64,000 nt of DNA, taken from Imbricaverruca yamaguchii. Its lineage: Eukaryota > Arthropoda > Thecostraca > Neoverrucidae. The DNA is taken from contig JAOTOL010001598.1 of NCBI GenBank assembly GCA_034440575.1, positions 2,220,001-2,284,000 on the forward strand, read 5' to 3'. The notes below the pieces were generated by a model. That model was not told where the DNA came from, did not search any database, and saw only the letters and a program-made list of their open reading frames with translations. How positions within the stretch are numbered: the first letter of the stretch is position 1; each line of letters begins with the position of its first letter. Positions 22,013 through 31,560 of this stretch are shown one piece after another. The translations under genes were made by a program, and so were the position numbers.

Positions 22013-24372
22013 TGTCGTGGTCGGTGTTTCTAATTCATTTGCAAGCACTACACCCCTCCCCCTTCGGACCCATTCCATCCATTGACCAACAAGTTGAAAT
22101 TCCTCTCCTCCGACGCCGGCTTGTATACTATCTAGCATAACCCACCGCGTACGAACGCCAGCGATCCATCGCCTTGAGGATGCCGATGCAGGGGCAAGTA
22201 TACACAGCGTATCAGTGACCACAGCAGCATTTACGCTGTGTGCCGCTGTCCATAACAGTCTGCGGCACTAGTGCGTAGGAGACCGCCATCGTCAGGGTAA
22301 GCCGTCGTTATTCGGCTGGCCGGTGATTGGCGCTGCTTCGGGTCACCACAGCCGCCCCGAAGAGGGGTGTGGAAGCACGGAGGTGTTTACGGGGACTTTG
22401 CTCACAGTTATCGTGAGCATTCCTGCACTTTATGCTCCTTGCTGATTCATTTCATGTGCACAGGCAATGCAGATCGGCTGATGGAGTTATCACTCGTTCA
22501 ATGCTGATGCATTCTCCTTCAGTTCTTATATTCATTTCTCGTTATATCTTGTATTGCTAAGGTCATGTTGCTCTCATAGCTCTATGAGCGCAAATTGACC
22601 TTAGCAATCGACGCGCCCTAAAGCTCAAGCAACTAACCGTGCATAAGCAACTACAGAGCAGCTGAAGGACATGAACGCCCAAGCCGACGGCATCACGCCT
22701 CAACGCAGTGTGAATAGCAGCAGCGGCAACATCACCGTCAGCAGCAGCACGCTCACCACCGGTGGCGCTTACTAAGCTCATCATAGCAACATCACCACGG
22801 GTGGCGCTCATACTGAAGGAGCATCATCATCAGCAACATCATCATAGCAACATCATCAGCAGCAGCAGCACGCTCACCGCTGGCGGCGCTCAGACTGAAG
22901 CAGCACCATGGTCGACTGCTCCGCGGAAATTCATTGCCACCAGTAGATACTTGGAAGCAACGCATTATGCTGCGACATCAACGTAGCAAGATGAATAATG
23001 CAGCGAGTTGCAATATTTTAATTTTTAATTCCGCTACCCATTAATAGGTAGGCAGGAGTGCCCTGACATATCCGTGCGACCTAATTACGTTAAACTCCAA
23101 GGATGAGAGTAGGTCATAGTAAGCAAGTCAAGGTAGGTCACACCACTCCCCGCTCTTGTTTCTTACTGGACAGATTCCGCCACCATATATTAGTGAAAGA
23201 TGTTCCTGAAGCCCTCTCGGGCAGTTAGCAAAGCTAATAACGTCGTCGAATGTGCCCTGATCCATTACGCACTGTTTATCGCTGAGGTAATCTCGAAGAG
23301 CTCTGCTGTCCGAAGCGAAGCTGAGGGTAGCAGTTCTTTTCTTGGTCATTTCATCTGTAACAGTGACGTCATCGGAGGACATCTTCCCCTGATGCTGGGA
23401 AAATCATGAATAATTAATGTACTGCTGCCATGGATGTAAACGAGGTTTTTGGTATGAGAAATTGTCTCATGGGGCTATGCTTCCAGTTAGCGCGCATTGG
23501 TTCAATCCCAAACTTAACAAATATTTGCATGGATTCTCCTCTCCTGCCCTTTTGGCTCCTACATCCGGAACTGCCGCTATCAGTAATGAGGGCAATTGTG
23601 AGTCTGCGATAATGAATGCTACTTCGAAAACGCTTCCCTGTGATAATTTGCTTTGGTCATGAGTATCTGAGAGTGCTACGCAAGGTACGTCCAAATGATT
23701 ATATCCAATAGCGTTAAACCAACATTACCAGATGAATTTCATGATGGCATTGAATACTGTCGGAGAATACTCTCTCAGGGCACATTCATGGCAAGCACTA
23801 AGGTGCATGAGAACATGAATATTACTTCGCTAAGTCTACCTTGATTTGTTTGAATTATGCCAAGACTGCGAAAAAATGGCCATCCTGTGCTTTCATGTGC
23901 TAATACGCATATTACATGACTATAAGTACTGCTTTGATGTATTTCATCCTCATAGGAAATTAATTATAAGACTGCATTGTTCGTTCTCGTGCGGTTGCAT
24001 GCTCTAACTTCTACTACTCTGTTTACTGCGCAGAAGCTGTTCATGAAGGAGAAAAACATTTGTCGCAGCGAAATACGTCTCCTCCAAACGAACTCGGGTC
24101 CAGAGTACAGTTTTGACCTTCTTCGATCCAGATTGGATTGATCAAGGAATTACAGTCCGTGTTGTGCTGAACTCGCAGCCCGATGTGCTATGTCGCCAGG
24201 AACGAAGCGGAGAAAAGCCAGCCTACCCTCCCCTCCCCTCCCCTGGTGCAGCCCCAGTGACACCACGGCACCGTCCGCGGGGTGTGCCAGGTTCACCCGG
24301 TCCGGCAGTGTCCAGGCACCGTGCCCGGCGCATCAACAACACTGCTTTCGGCCGCTGCCGTCACTCCGGGCC
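22013..24372. other. Unassigned DNA with a CAT/CAG-rich patch
   Basis: At 22736-22910 the phrase agcagcagcacgctcacc followed by a (g/c)(c/t)ggcggcgct-type sequence occurs twice, separated by catcatcagcaacatc repeats; this is a local duplication with trinucleotide repeats. Elsewhere no gene is recognised; minus-strand 23382-23128 is an 84-codon frame with no known motif. Confidence 0.45.
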
Positions 24373-24625
24373 GTGACGAGCTGGGATCGTGACCACCATT
24401 GCCCGCGGTGTCACGTGACGAGCTGGGATCGTGACCACCATTGGCCGCGGTGTCAGTCGTGGGGCTGTGACGAGCTGGGATCGTGACGACCGTTGGCCGC
24501 GGTGTCGTTGTCGGGCTGTCACGAGCTGGGATCGTGACCACCATTGCCCGTGGTGTCAGTCGTGGGGCCTTGAGGAGCTGGGATCGTGACCACCATCGGC
24601 CGCGGTGTCAGTCGTGGGGCCGTGT
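24373..24625. repeat. 51-52 bp minisatellite, about five units
   Basis: gagctgggatcgtgaccacc starts at 24378, 24420, 24472, 24523 and 24574; spacing is 42 bp for the first, shorter unit and 51-52 bp afterwards. Each unit also carries ggccgcggtgtcagtcgtgg. Confidence 0.9.
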
Positions 24626-24789
24626 CTGGCTCACTATCGCCAGACTCCAGGCCGTAACTTCCTCACCTTTGCCAGCAGCCTGACCGTGTCTGCGACAAAC
24701 TCGCCTCAGGTATGTACTTCGCCGGCTGCCGACCGCAAATGCGGACGCCTTGGGCTATTTAATTGCCCTGTCCGGCACCCCACCTCCCA

Positions 24790-25455
24790 GCGTACCAGCA
24801 GCTCCTATCACCTCCAGCAGACTACCAGCTCTGTACACCCCACCTCCCACTAGACGAGTAGCTCTGTACACTCCACATCCCAGCAACTAGCAGTTCTGTG
24901 CACTTTACATCTGACCAGCTCTGTACACCACACCTCTCACAGACGAGCAGGTCTGTACACCCCACATCCCAGCAGACTAGCAGCTCTGTACACTCCACCT
25001 CCCACCAGACGAGCAGCTCTGTACACTCCACCTCCCAGCAGACTAGCAGCTCTGTACACTCCACCTCCCAGCAGACTAGCAGCTCTGTACACTCCACCTC
25101 CCAGCAGACTAGCAGCTCTGTACACTCCACCTCCCAGCAGACTACATTCGTACTCCCCCAGCAGACTACAGCTCCGTACACTCCACCTGCCAGCAGACTA
25201 GCAGCTCCGTACACTCCACCTGCCAGCAGACTAGCAGCTCCGTACACTCCACCTGCCAGCAGACGAGCAGCTCCGTACACTCCACCTCCCAGCAGACTAG
25301 CAGCTCCGTACACTCCACCTCCCAGCAGACTAGCAGCTCTGTACACTCCACCTCCCAGCAGACTAGCAGCTCTGCACACTCCACCTCCCAGGTGACTACC
25401 AGCTCTGTACACTCCGCCTCCCATAATATTTGCAGCTCTGTACACTCCACCGGTC
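24790..25455. repeat. 33-bp minisatellite, about 19 units
   Basis: The unit contains agctctgtacactccacctc and ccagcagact. Most units are near-identical between 24990 and 25400, with ctctg/ctccg and ctccc/ctgcc subtypes grouped in blocks. The period is a multiple of 3 and stop-free on both strands, which produces a 219-codon minus frame and a 165-codon plus frame that are not genes. Confidence 0.95.
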
Positions 25456-25504
25456 AGCCGGCATTGGCGGAGCGTCAGCACACTTCATACGACCACCATC
25501 CAAA

Positions 25505-25860
25505 CGCTCACTTCCGAATCGGTGCCTACCTACATCCGGATCATTGCCTACATGCATCCGAACCATTGCCTGCAAACATCCAAATTATTATCCACCGACG
25601 TCCGAATCATTGCTGACCTTCATCTAAATGATTGCCTACCTACATCCGAATAATTATCTTCCAGCCATCACTCCAAAGCAATGCATACATACATGCCAAT
25701 CATTTCCTACCTGCGTCCCAATCATTACTTTACATACATCCGAATCAGCGCCTAACTACATTCGAATCATTGCTCACTTACATCTAAATCATTGCCTACC
25801 TACATCTGAATCATTACCTATCCATATCCGAATCATTACCTACCTACATCCGAATGCATA
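25505..25860. repeat. 22-bp degenerate array (cctacctacatccgaatcat)
   Basis: Units around cctacctacatccgaatcattg recur at roughly 22-bp steps with many substitutions, starting only 50 bp after the 33-bp array. It is older than its neighbour judging by the divergence between units. Confidence 0.85.
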
Positions 25861-25894
25861 CATGCGAAGTAGATTGATGCGCTTTGCAGATTTC

Positions 25895-25930
25895 TTTGAG
25901 ATGTTATTGATATATCAATAACATCTCAAA
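25895..25930. repeat. Perfect 36-bp palindrome
   Basis: Left half tttgagatgttattgata is followed immediately by its exact reverse complement, 18 bp each, with no spacer. The centre is tatata. It lies 35 bp after the 22-bp array. It could extrude as a cruciform or be a large symmetric protein site; nothing in the surroundings identifies a mobile element end. Confidence 0.9.
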
Positions 25931-26214
25931 AATACCCTTCAACACACATGCATATATTGATCAGAAAAGAAGTGAATGAAAAGGAAAATGAAACTACGTA
26001 GATGAACTTGCACTGCACACACAAAAAAGAAACAATGTAACCTTTTACTACTGAAAACTTGTTTGAAAAATATTTATTCGCTTCTCCTGGGTGGATCCTC
26101 CCTCACTGCAGTAATCCCGGCGAGTCCTCCTTTAGTGATCGGGGCAGCTCGAACACATCCATATGGGACAAGAGCAGAATCGTGAGTGAACTGTGTATGT
26201 CTGTTGTGTGGCAG
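25931..26214. other. Unassigned spacer between arrays
   Basis: About 280 bp of AT-leaning DNA between the palindrome and the CAGGTG-rich array. Nothing recognised. Confidence 0.4.
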
Positions 26215-26915
26215 GCGCCGGTCAATGGCGTGACAGGTGTCAGTCAGTGGTGTGACAGATGTCGGTCAACGGTGTAGGTGTATCTCAGTGATGTGACAGG
26301 TATCTGTCAGTTATGTGGTAGGTGTCGATCAGTGGTATGGCAGGTATTGGTCAGTGGTGTGTCAATATTCTGACATGTGTTTTGGTCAGTGGTGTGATAG
26401 GTGTCGGTCAGTGGTGTGATAGGTGTCGATCAGTGGTGTGACAGGTGTCGGTCAGTGGTGTGACAGGTATTGGTCAGTGGTGTGACATGTGTCGGTCAGT
26501 ATTCTGACATGTGTTGGTCAGTGGTGTGACATGTGTCGGTCAGTGGTGTGACAGGTGTCGGTCAGTGGTGTGACAGGTGTCGGTCAGTGGTGTGACAGGT
26601 GGTCAATGGTGTGACAGGTGCCGGTCAGTGGTGTGACAGGTGTTGGTCAGTAGTCTGACAGATATCGGCCAGTGGTGTGGCAGGTGTCGGTCAGTGGTGT
26701 GACAGGTGTTGGTCAGTGGTGTGGAAGGTGTCGGTCAGTGGTGTGACAGGTGGTCAGTGGTGTGGCAGGTGTCGGTCAGTGGTGTGACAGGTGTCGGTCA
26801 GTGGTGTGACAGGTGTTGGTCAGTGGTGTGGAAGGTGTCGGTCAGTGGTGTGACAGGTGGTCAGTGGTGTGGCAGGTGTCGGTCAGTGGTGTGACAGGTG
26901 TTGGTCGGTGTTTTG
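26215..26915. repeat. 22-bp minisatellite rich in CAGGTG, abutting the Mab-21-like gene
   Basis: The unit is close to tcggtcagtggtgtgacagg plus tg, period 22 bp with some 19-bp units; about 30 units. By eye about 17 units hold CAGGTG, and TGACAGG is common. A block of about 95 bp from 26709 is repeated almost exactly from 26816, a 107-bp higher-order duplication (four 22-bp units and one 19-bp unit). The array stops 36 bp before the preferred start codon of the next gene, and the gene's reading frame is open upstream into it. Confidence 0.94.
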
Positions 26916-26950
26916 ACAGGTGCCGGTTTGGCAGACACCACCTGGCTGAG

Positions 26951-28606
26951 ATGTCGGCCGTCGTGGCCATGGCCGTTCCGGCGCTGCTGCTGGCTGGAGC
27001 GGCCATCTTCCCGCCGCTGCTGGACCAGTCGGTCCCGGACCCGCCGCTGTCCAGCACGAGCGCCACCTGGCGCGGGCTGGAAACGGAGCTGACCGCCGGC
27101 GGGGACCAGCGTCCGGCCGGTCCAGCGGATCCCGTCTGGGTCACGGCGGACGAGCGCAGGTCGGTCGACACCGCGAGCGGCACGGTCTCGGAGAGCTGGC
27201 GACCCGCCGCCTGGCGCCAGTCCGTCGCAGCCGATCTGAGTCGAGGCGCCGTCCACGCACCGTCCGTCGCCTCCGGCAGCCGCGGCCGGCGGCCGGCCAG
27301 CGGGCCGCTCCACGACTCGCTCGACCTCTTCCAAAGGACTTCACCGCTCACTCCACTCCCGAAGGACGGCCTCGACGGCCGCCTGCACGACCGGGCTGAC
27401 CAGGTCAACAGCGTCGAGTCCCGGCTGGGCGACGGCGAGCACTCGGCCGAGATGTGGGCGGGCGCGGCACGGACGGCCGAGCTGGACCGGCTGCTGGCCG
27501 ACGTGCTGGTGCGCCGCGGCCGGGACGTGGCCGCGTTCCGGCGGCACCGGCGCCTGGCCGGCGACTACACGGCCGACGCCACCCGCCACCTGCGCGCCAT
27601 GTCGTCCCTCTTCGCCAACGCCAGCCTCGTGCACGCCGGCAGCGCGTACGAGGACACGGGCGTCGGCAGCGACACCGACTTCGACACGTTCGTGGTGCTG
27701 GACCAGCGCGCGCTGGAGTCGTTCGCGGTGCGGTCGGGGCCCGCCTGCCGGCTCGAGGCGCGGCTGCGCACCGACGCCGAGCGCGCCCGCCTGCTGCGCC
27801 GCCGGCCGCAGCTGGCGGCGCTCGTCGACGCCGACGGCCGGCTCGACGCGCTGCGCTTCAAGCGGTGGGCGTTCGACCTGCTGGAGGCGGCGCTGCGGCG
27901 CGCGGCCGGCGGCCACCGCCGGCTGCGGCCGGTCGTGTACCGCAAGCGCGGCGCCACCGGCGTCAACCTGACGGCCGCCGACGGCGCCACCGTCCGGGTG
28001 GACTACGGCGCGCTGCTGGCCACGTCGCGGCGCGGCGGCAGCCCGCTGCGCGCCGCCAGTCTGCAGCCGTGCCGGCGGGGCGTGCCGCTCGCCGCGGCCA
28101 CAGCCACGCCGCTGCTCTACAGCCCGTACGACACGCAGGCAGAGCCGACGGCCGGCACGCCGCACACCTGGCTCATTCCCAACAGCCAGCTGCTGGAGCG
28201 CCGCCTGCTCGCCGCCGTGCCGCTGCTGCACAGGGTGGTGCGCCTCGTCAACATGCTGAAGCTGGCGCGCGGCTGGCCGGCGCGCTTCCACCTCGAGTCG
28301 GTCGCCGTCAAGCACGTGGTGTTCTGGGCGTACACCAGCGCGTGCGAGGTGCCGGCGTGGCGCCGCGGCGGCCTGCTGGTGCCGCTGGTGCACAGCCTGC
28401 GCACGCTGGAGCGCGGGCTGAGGCACGGCGGCGTCAACCAGTTCTTCGTGCGCGCTCCGTGCGACATCCTGAGGAAGCTGACCGGAGGTCGGACTGCAGC
28501 GCTGCAGCTGGCCGGCGATGTGCACCGGATCATCGACACCCTGACTCACGCGGATGCGCACCACGTGAGGCGTCTGTTCCAGATGCCAGGGAGCGGTGTC
28601 GCTTGA
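26951..28606 (+). CDS. Mab-21/cGAS-like nucleotidyltransferase-fold protein, single exon
   Basis: A 551-residue protein of the Mab-21 superfamily, which includes cGAS, cGAS-like receptors, MAB21L and ITPRIP proteins. Residues 230-251 hold the nucleotidyltransferase signature, GS at 230-231 and DFD at 243-245, spaced as in cGAS; D351 in TVRVDYGALL fits the third metal ligand. The C-terminal half shows Mab-21 helices: WLIPNSQLLERRLL, LVNMLKLARGW, ESVAVKHVVFWAY and NQFFVRAPCDIL. So all three catalytic acidic residues seem present. I see no cGAS-type zinc ribbon (H-C-C-C). Residues 1-22 (MSAVVAMAVPALLLAGAAIF) form a hydrophobic signal or membrane anchor. Residues 30-170 are low-complexity Ser/Pro/Arg-rich. 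The start at 26951 was preferred to the in-frame ATG at 26813, because that one lies in the minisatellite and would add 46 repeat-coded residues. A spliced upstream exon is possible: tttggcag at about 26926-26933 could be an acceptor. The substrate is unknown; the family makes cyclic dinucleotides or has structural roles. Very GC-rich at third positions. Confidence 0.85.
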   Translation: MSAVVAMAVPALLLAGAAIFPPLLDQSVPDPPLSSTSATWRGLETELTAGGDQRPAGPADPVWVTADERRSVDTASGTVSESWRPAAWRQSVAADLSRGAVHAPSVASGSRGRRPASGPLHDSLDLFQRTSPLTPLPKDGLDGRLHDRADQVNSVESRLGDGEHSAEMWAGAARTAELDRLLADVLVRRGRDVAAFRRHRRLAGDYTADATRHLRAMSSLFANASLVHAGSAYEDTGVGSDTDFDTFVVLDQRALESFAVRSGPACRLEARLRTDAERARLLRRRPQLAALVDADGRLDALRFKRWAFDLLEAALRRAAGGHRRLRPVVYRKRGATGVNLTAADGATVRVDYGALLATSRRGGSPLRAASLQPCRRGVPLAAATATPLLYSPYDTQAEPTAGTPHTWLIPNSQLLERRLLAAVPLLHRVVRLVNMLKLARGWPARFHLESVAVKHVVFWAYTSACEVPAWRRGGLLVPLVHSLRTLERGLRHGGVNQFFVRAPCDILRKLTGGRTAALQLAGDVHRIIDTLTHADAHHVRRLFQMPGSGVA

Positions 28607-31200
28607 TGAAAATAATCGGAATAGCTCGGACGTTCGAAGATGCAAGTACACACGTAATGCATGTAGACGGGACCTGGGAAGACTAAGTAGACGATCGTCA
28701 CTTTTGACGATTTAATAGATGAAAACAGGGCACATAAACATTCAAAATGATATCATGTGCTGATCATATATAAGACGTATTACTTGATCGCGGCACACAT
28801 ATAATGCGCAAAAATATGTATGATATTATGGCATGAAAACACCGGCACAAAGCAGAAAGATCCATTTCTTCATTTCGCATTTTCCAGCATGCCTCTTATT
28901 TTGCGCATACGATAAGCTGAGCTGGTTCATTGAACTCCGACTGCATCGTCCAACAGCTTCAACACCGGCGCCACCGTGAGGGATGTGGAAATGAGTCCCC
29001 GCCGTCATCTCCCCGTGAGGATCGTCCCCCACAGTCAAGAAAGACGGCCCCTCTCCGACGTTGAACGGACCATTTCCGACTGATCACGCCCCACCCCTAT
29101 CCGGCTCCTTACGGCTGATTTAAGATTTATTCGATTTAAAACGTCTCTCGTCTACATTAGACAAGGGGTGTCGTTTTATCAGTTCGATTGACGGTGTCCC
29201 GGGCCAATCCTTTCGACGTACCCGGTATTTATCAAGAGGAAGGGAGGGGCGGGAAAGCAAGACCATGTGTGTCTCGAATTTCCACCCGACAATCGGAAAT
29301 AATCCCGGCAATCCTTACCTCGGCAATCGGAAATAATCAGATGCTTTTTCTTCAAATTTATATTCCTCCATCATTGGACACGCTACACCTATTCTCGCCG
29401 TATCAGTGTGTGATTATGGTCCATAATCGCAACATGCGGGGACGCAAATGAACCGTCCACTAAGCTCTTATCCATCCCGTCATCATTATGCTTGGACATG
29501 ATTTCATAAATTCCAAAGCTACCTACAACGTTTGGTGCATACATCGCTGATACGGATCAGTCTCTTCATTTCTGTGTATATGATCGACTGTGTGGGTATA
29601 TATATATGTTTCGGTCTTATTTTAGGGTATAGCTTGAAAGAGTAAAAGGAAATATATTTTGTGTTTGTGCACTTCTAATTTAATTAGCATTGCATCATGA
29701 CTCCAAAAGTCGAATGTTAATCGGCACCGCAAAAGCTGCGTCCGCGTTACAAGACGAAATTCACCTCCACGCTGCTGAAACTATAGTGACAAACTTAATA
29801 TTTTAAAAGCTTCCACTAATGGTCGAAGCTTTTAAATGCACCATGCACTTTAATGGTGCTGTATGGGCATGCCTATTTATACTCATTCGGGCACGTTCAT
29901 GCACACGTAATGTGAGATGGTTGAAGTATACTAAACATACAGCGAACAAGTTCCAGTAATGCAATTTTGCGGGGTTGTCTGACATAAATAGAGAAATAAC
30001 CCATGGAATAATGCACTGCCTTTGCAAGGAGATGCCGAGCCCCAGCCAAACCCCTTCGACTTTGCTATCACAGTGACCTTTTGGGTAGATCACTTCACGT
30101 CACCACCTTTTTCCTCCAAGGTCTCTTTTTGAAAACACCAACCCACATCGCGATTCCCTGGGCCCAACTGACACAACCGGCGGTGATGCTTCAACGGGCC
30201 GATCCGGCCAGAGGTGAAACAAGTGTCCAGCCTGTCACCTACAGAATATCGAACACCACCAGGCTGTCACATGTTGATAGCTCACATTAAGACCCGTATG
30301 CATGTGCGTGAGCGCGAAATATCGGCCATACCGCTGAAATGGAACAAAGAAGAACGCTTTAGTCCATATATGATTTCCAATTTGTTCACTTATATACGAT
30401 CTTCAATTATTAATTAATATGCCAAATTACAACACACCCTATAAGCTAATATTGCCTCTATGGTGCATATCCATCAATATCCATCTATTGTGCGTATTAT
30501 TGTGGTTTAATGTGCTCACAATATGTCGTGCACACATTTTATTTAGCAAAGCAAAACCACAGGTTAGGCTAGCTTTTATTGTGAAAATATCCTCAATTTT
30601 GTCAGATAAAAATAAGATTTTTTTTCAGAAAAAAAGATAAGATCAGGTTAGGTTTCTTAACATTTGTATTATTGCACACACGAATTGTGCCTATATTGAA
30701 GAAACAATTGAAAAGGAGGCAGGGTAAGCCAGCTATTTAGGTGTAAAGCAGGCTATTTTATGTATAAATAATAGTCTATGTTATTTTGTTTCCAAGCTAA
30801 AAATAAGCATTTTCTGGGGAATCATGGTCATCATCTAATCTGCTAATAAACATGTATTACAACATGTTTTCTCAAATCAATGACTCATTGACGATGAAAT
30901 TCACAATATAAATTGAATTCCCTTGTACAAAAGCCTAAAGTCAATATTGCAACCAATATAAAGGAGTTATAAATTCATATTTTTGCATTATTTCAAGTAA
31001 TTTATTTTTTTTTGGAAATGCAGTTTTGTAAATATAATATTGTTTTTTTTTTTTTTTATATATTTAAAAAATATATAATAAATAAATAATTGTAATTATG
31101 TATAACTATGTGTACGTGCAATTATATATTTAATGTAAACACATTTAAACGCTTGCTAGTCTAACCATTATATCTACCCAATGTAGTCCGTTTATTAGTG
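28607..31200. other. AT-leaning unassigned DNA downstream of the Mab-21-like gene
   Basis: The 3' untranslated region of the gene must begin here; no AATAAA is seen within the first 200 bp, so its end is not placed. A 12-bp inverted repeat (tttaaaagcttc / gaagcttttaaa, 11-base spacer) lies at 29802-29836. From 30540 the sequence becomes strongly AT-rich with T runs at 30617 and 31045. No further gene is recognised. Confidence 0.45.
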
Positions 31201-31229
31201 ACAATTTGTAGAAATTTACTAGCTTGTAG

Positions 31230-31560
31230 AAACTAAAGAACTTTTTATGTATTAAGTTTTAGCTAAATCCAGTTTTTTGCTCTTTGTGTTGTTTTTTTGT
31301 TAAGTGTTTAGCTTTTAGATACGCCTTTAGATTAACGACATTTGAGGCTTCTTTAAAGACTCTAAATGCAGTTTTTTAGCCTTAATTGCTTTTATCAAGT
31401 CTGGTGTAAGCCATGCTGGCTTTCGACCTTTTTTGCGTCTTTGTTTTGGGGGACATGTCTAATCTGATTTTTAAAAATATTTTCATTTTAGATTTAAATT
31501 GAAATTTTTTATTGATGATTAAAGCGTTATAAGTAAAGTCTGCTTGTTGAAATTTGAACT
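31230..31560 (-). pseudogene. Decayed LINE fragment, linker between endonuclease and RT
   Basis: On the minus strand the frame at 31422-31384 reads KPAWLTPDLIKAI, followed by KAKKLHLESL. This resembles the segment between endonuclease and reverse transcriptase in CR1/Jockey-type LINEs, where a tryptophan-containing K-P-W-x-T/P-x-x-L motif is followed by basic residues. Just upstream on that strand a second frame reads DFTYNALIINKKF and KIFLKIRLDMSPKTKT, which would join by a frameshift. Stops on both sides show decay. Assignment rests on motif style only. Confidence 0.4.

Noticed and set aside
24822..25481. 219-codon minus frame with 11-residue repeat
   Set aside because: Product of the 33-bp array; the opposite strand is open as well.
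26813..26950. In-frame ATG at 26813 as the gene start
   Set aside because: The extra 46 residues are encoded by minisatellite units; the ATG at 26951 begins with a good hydrophobic signal-like segment. Not excluded absolutely.
27341..28651. 436-codon minus frame and 410-codon second plus frame over the Mab-21-like gene
   Set aside because: Shadows of a very GC-rich coding sequence. Only the frame ending at 28606 shows Mab-21 motifs in order.
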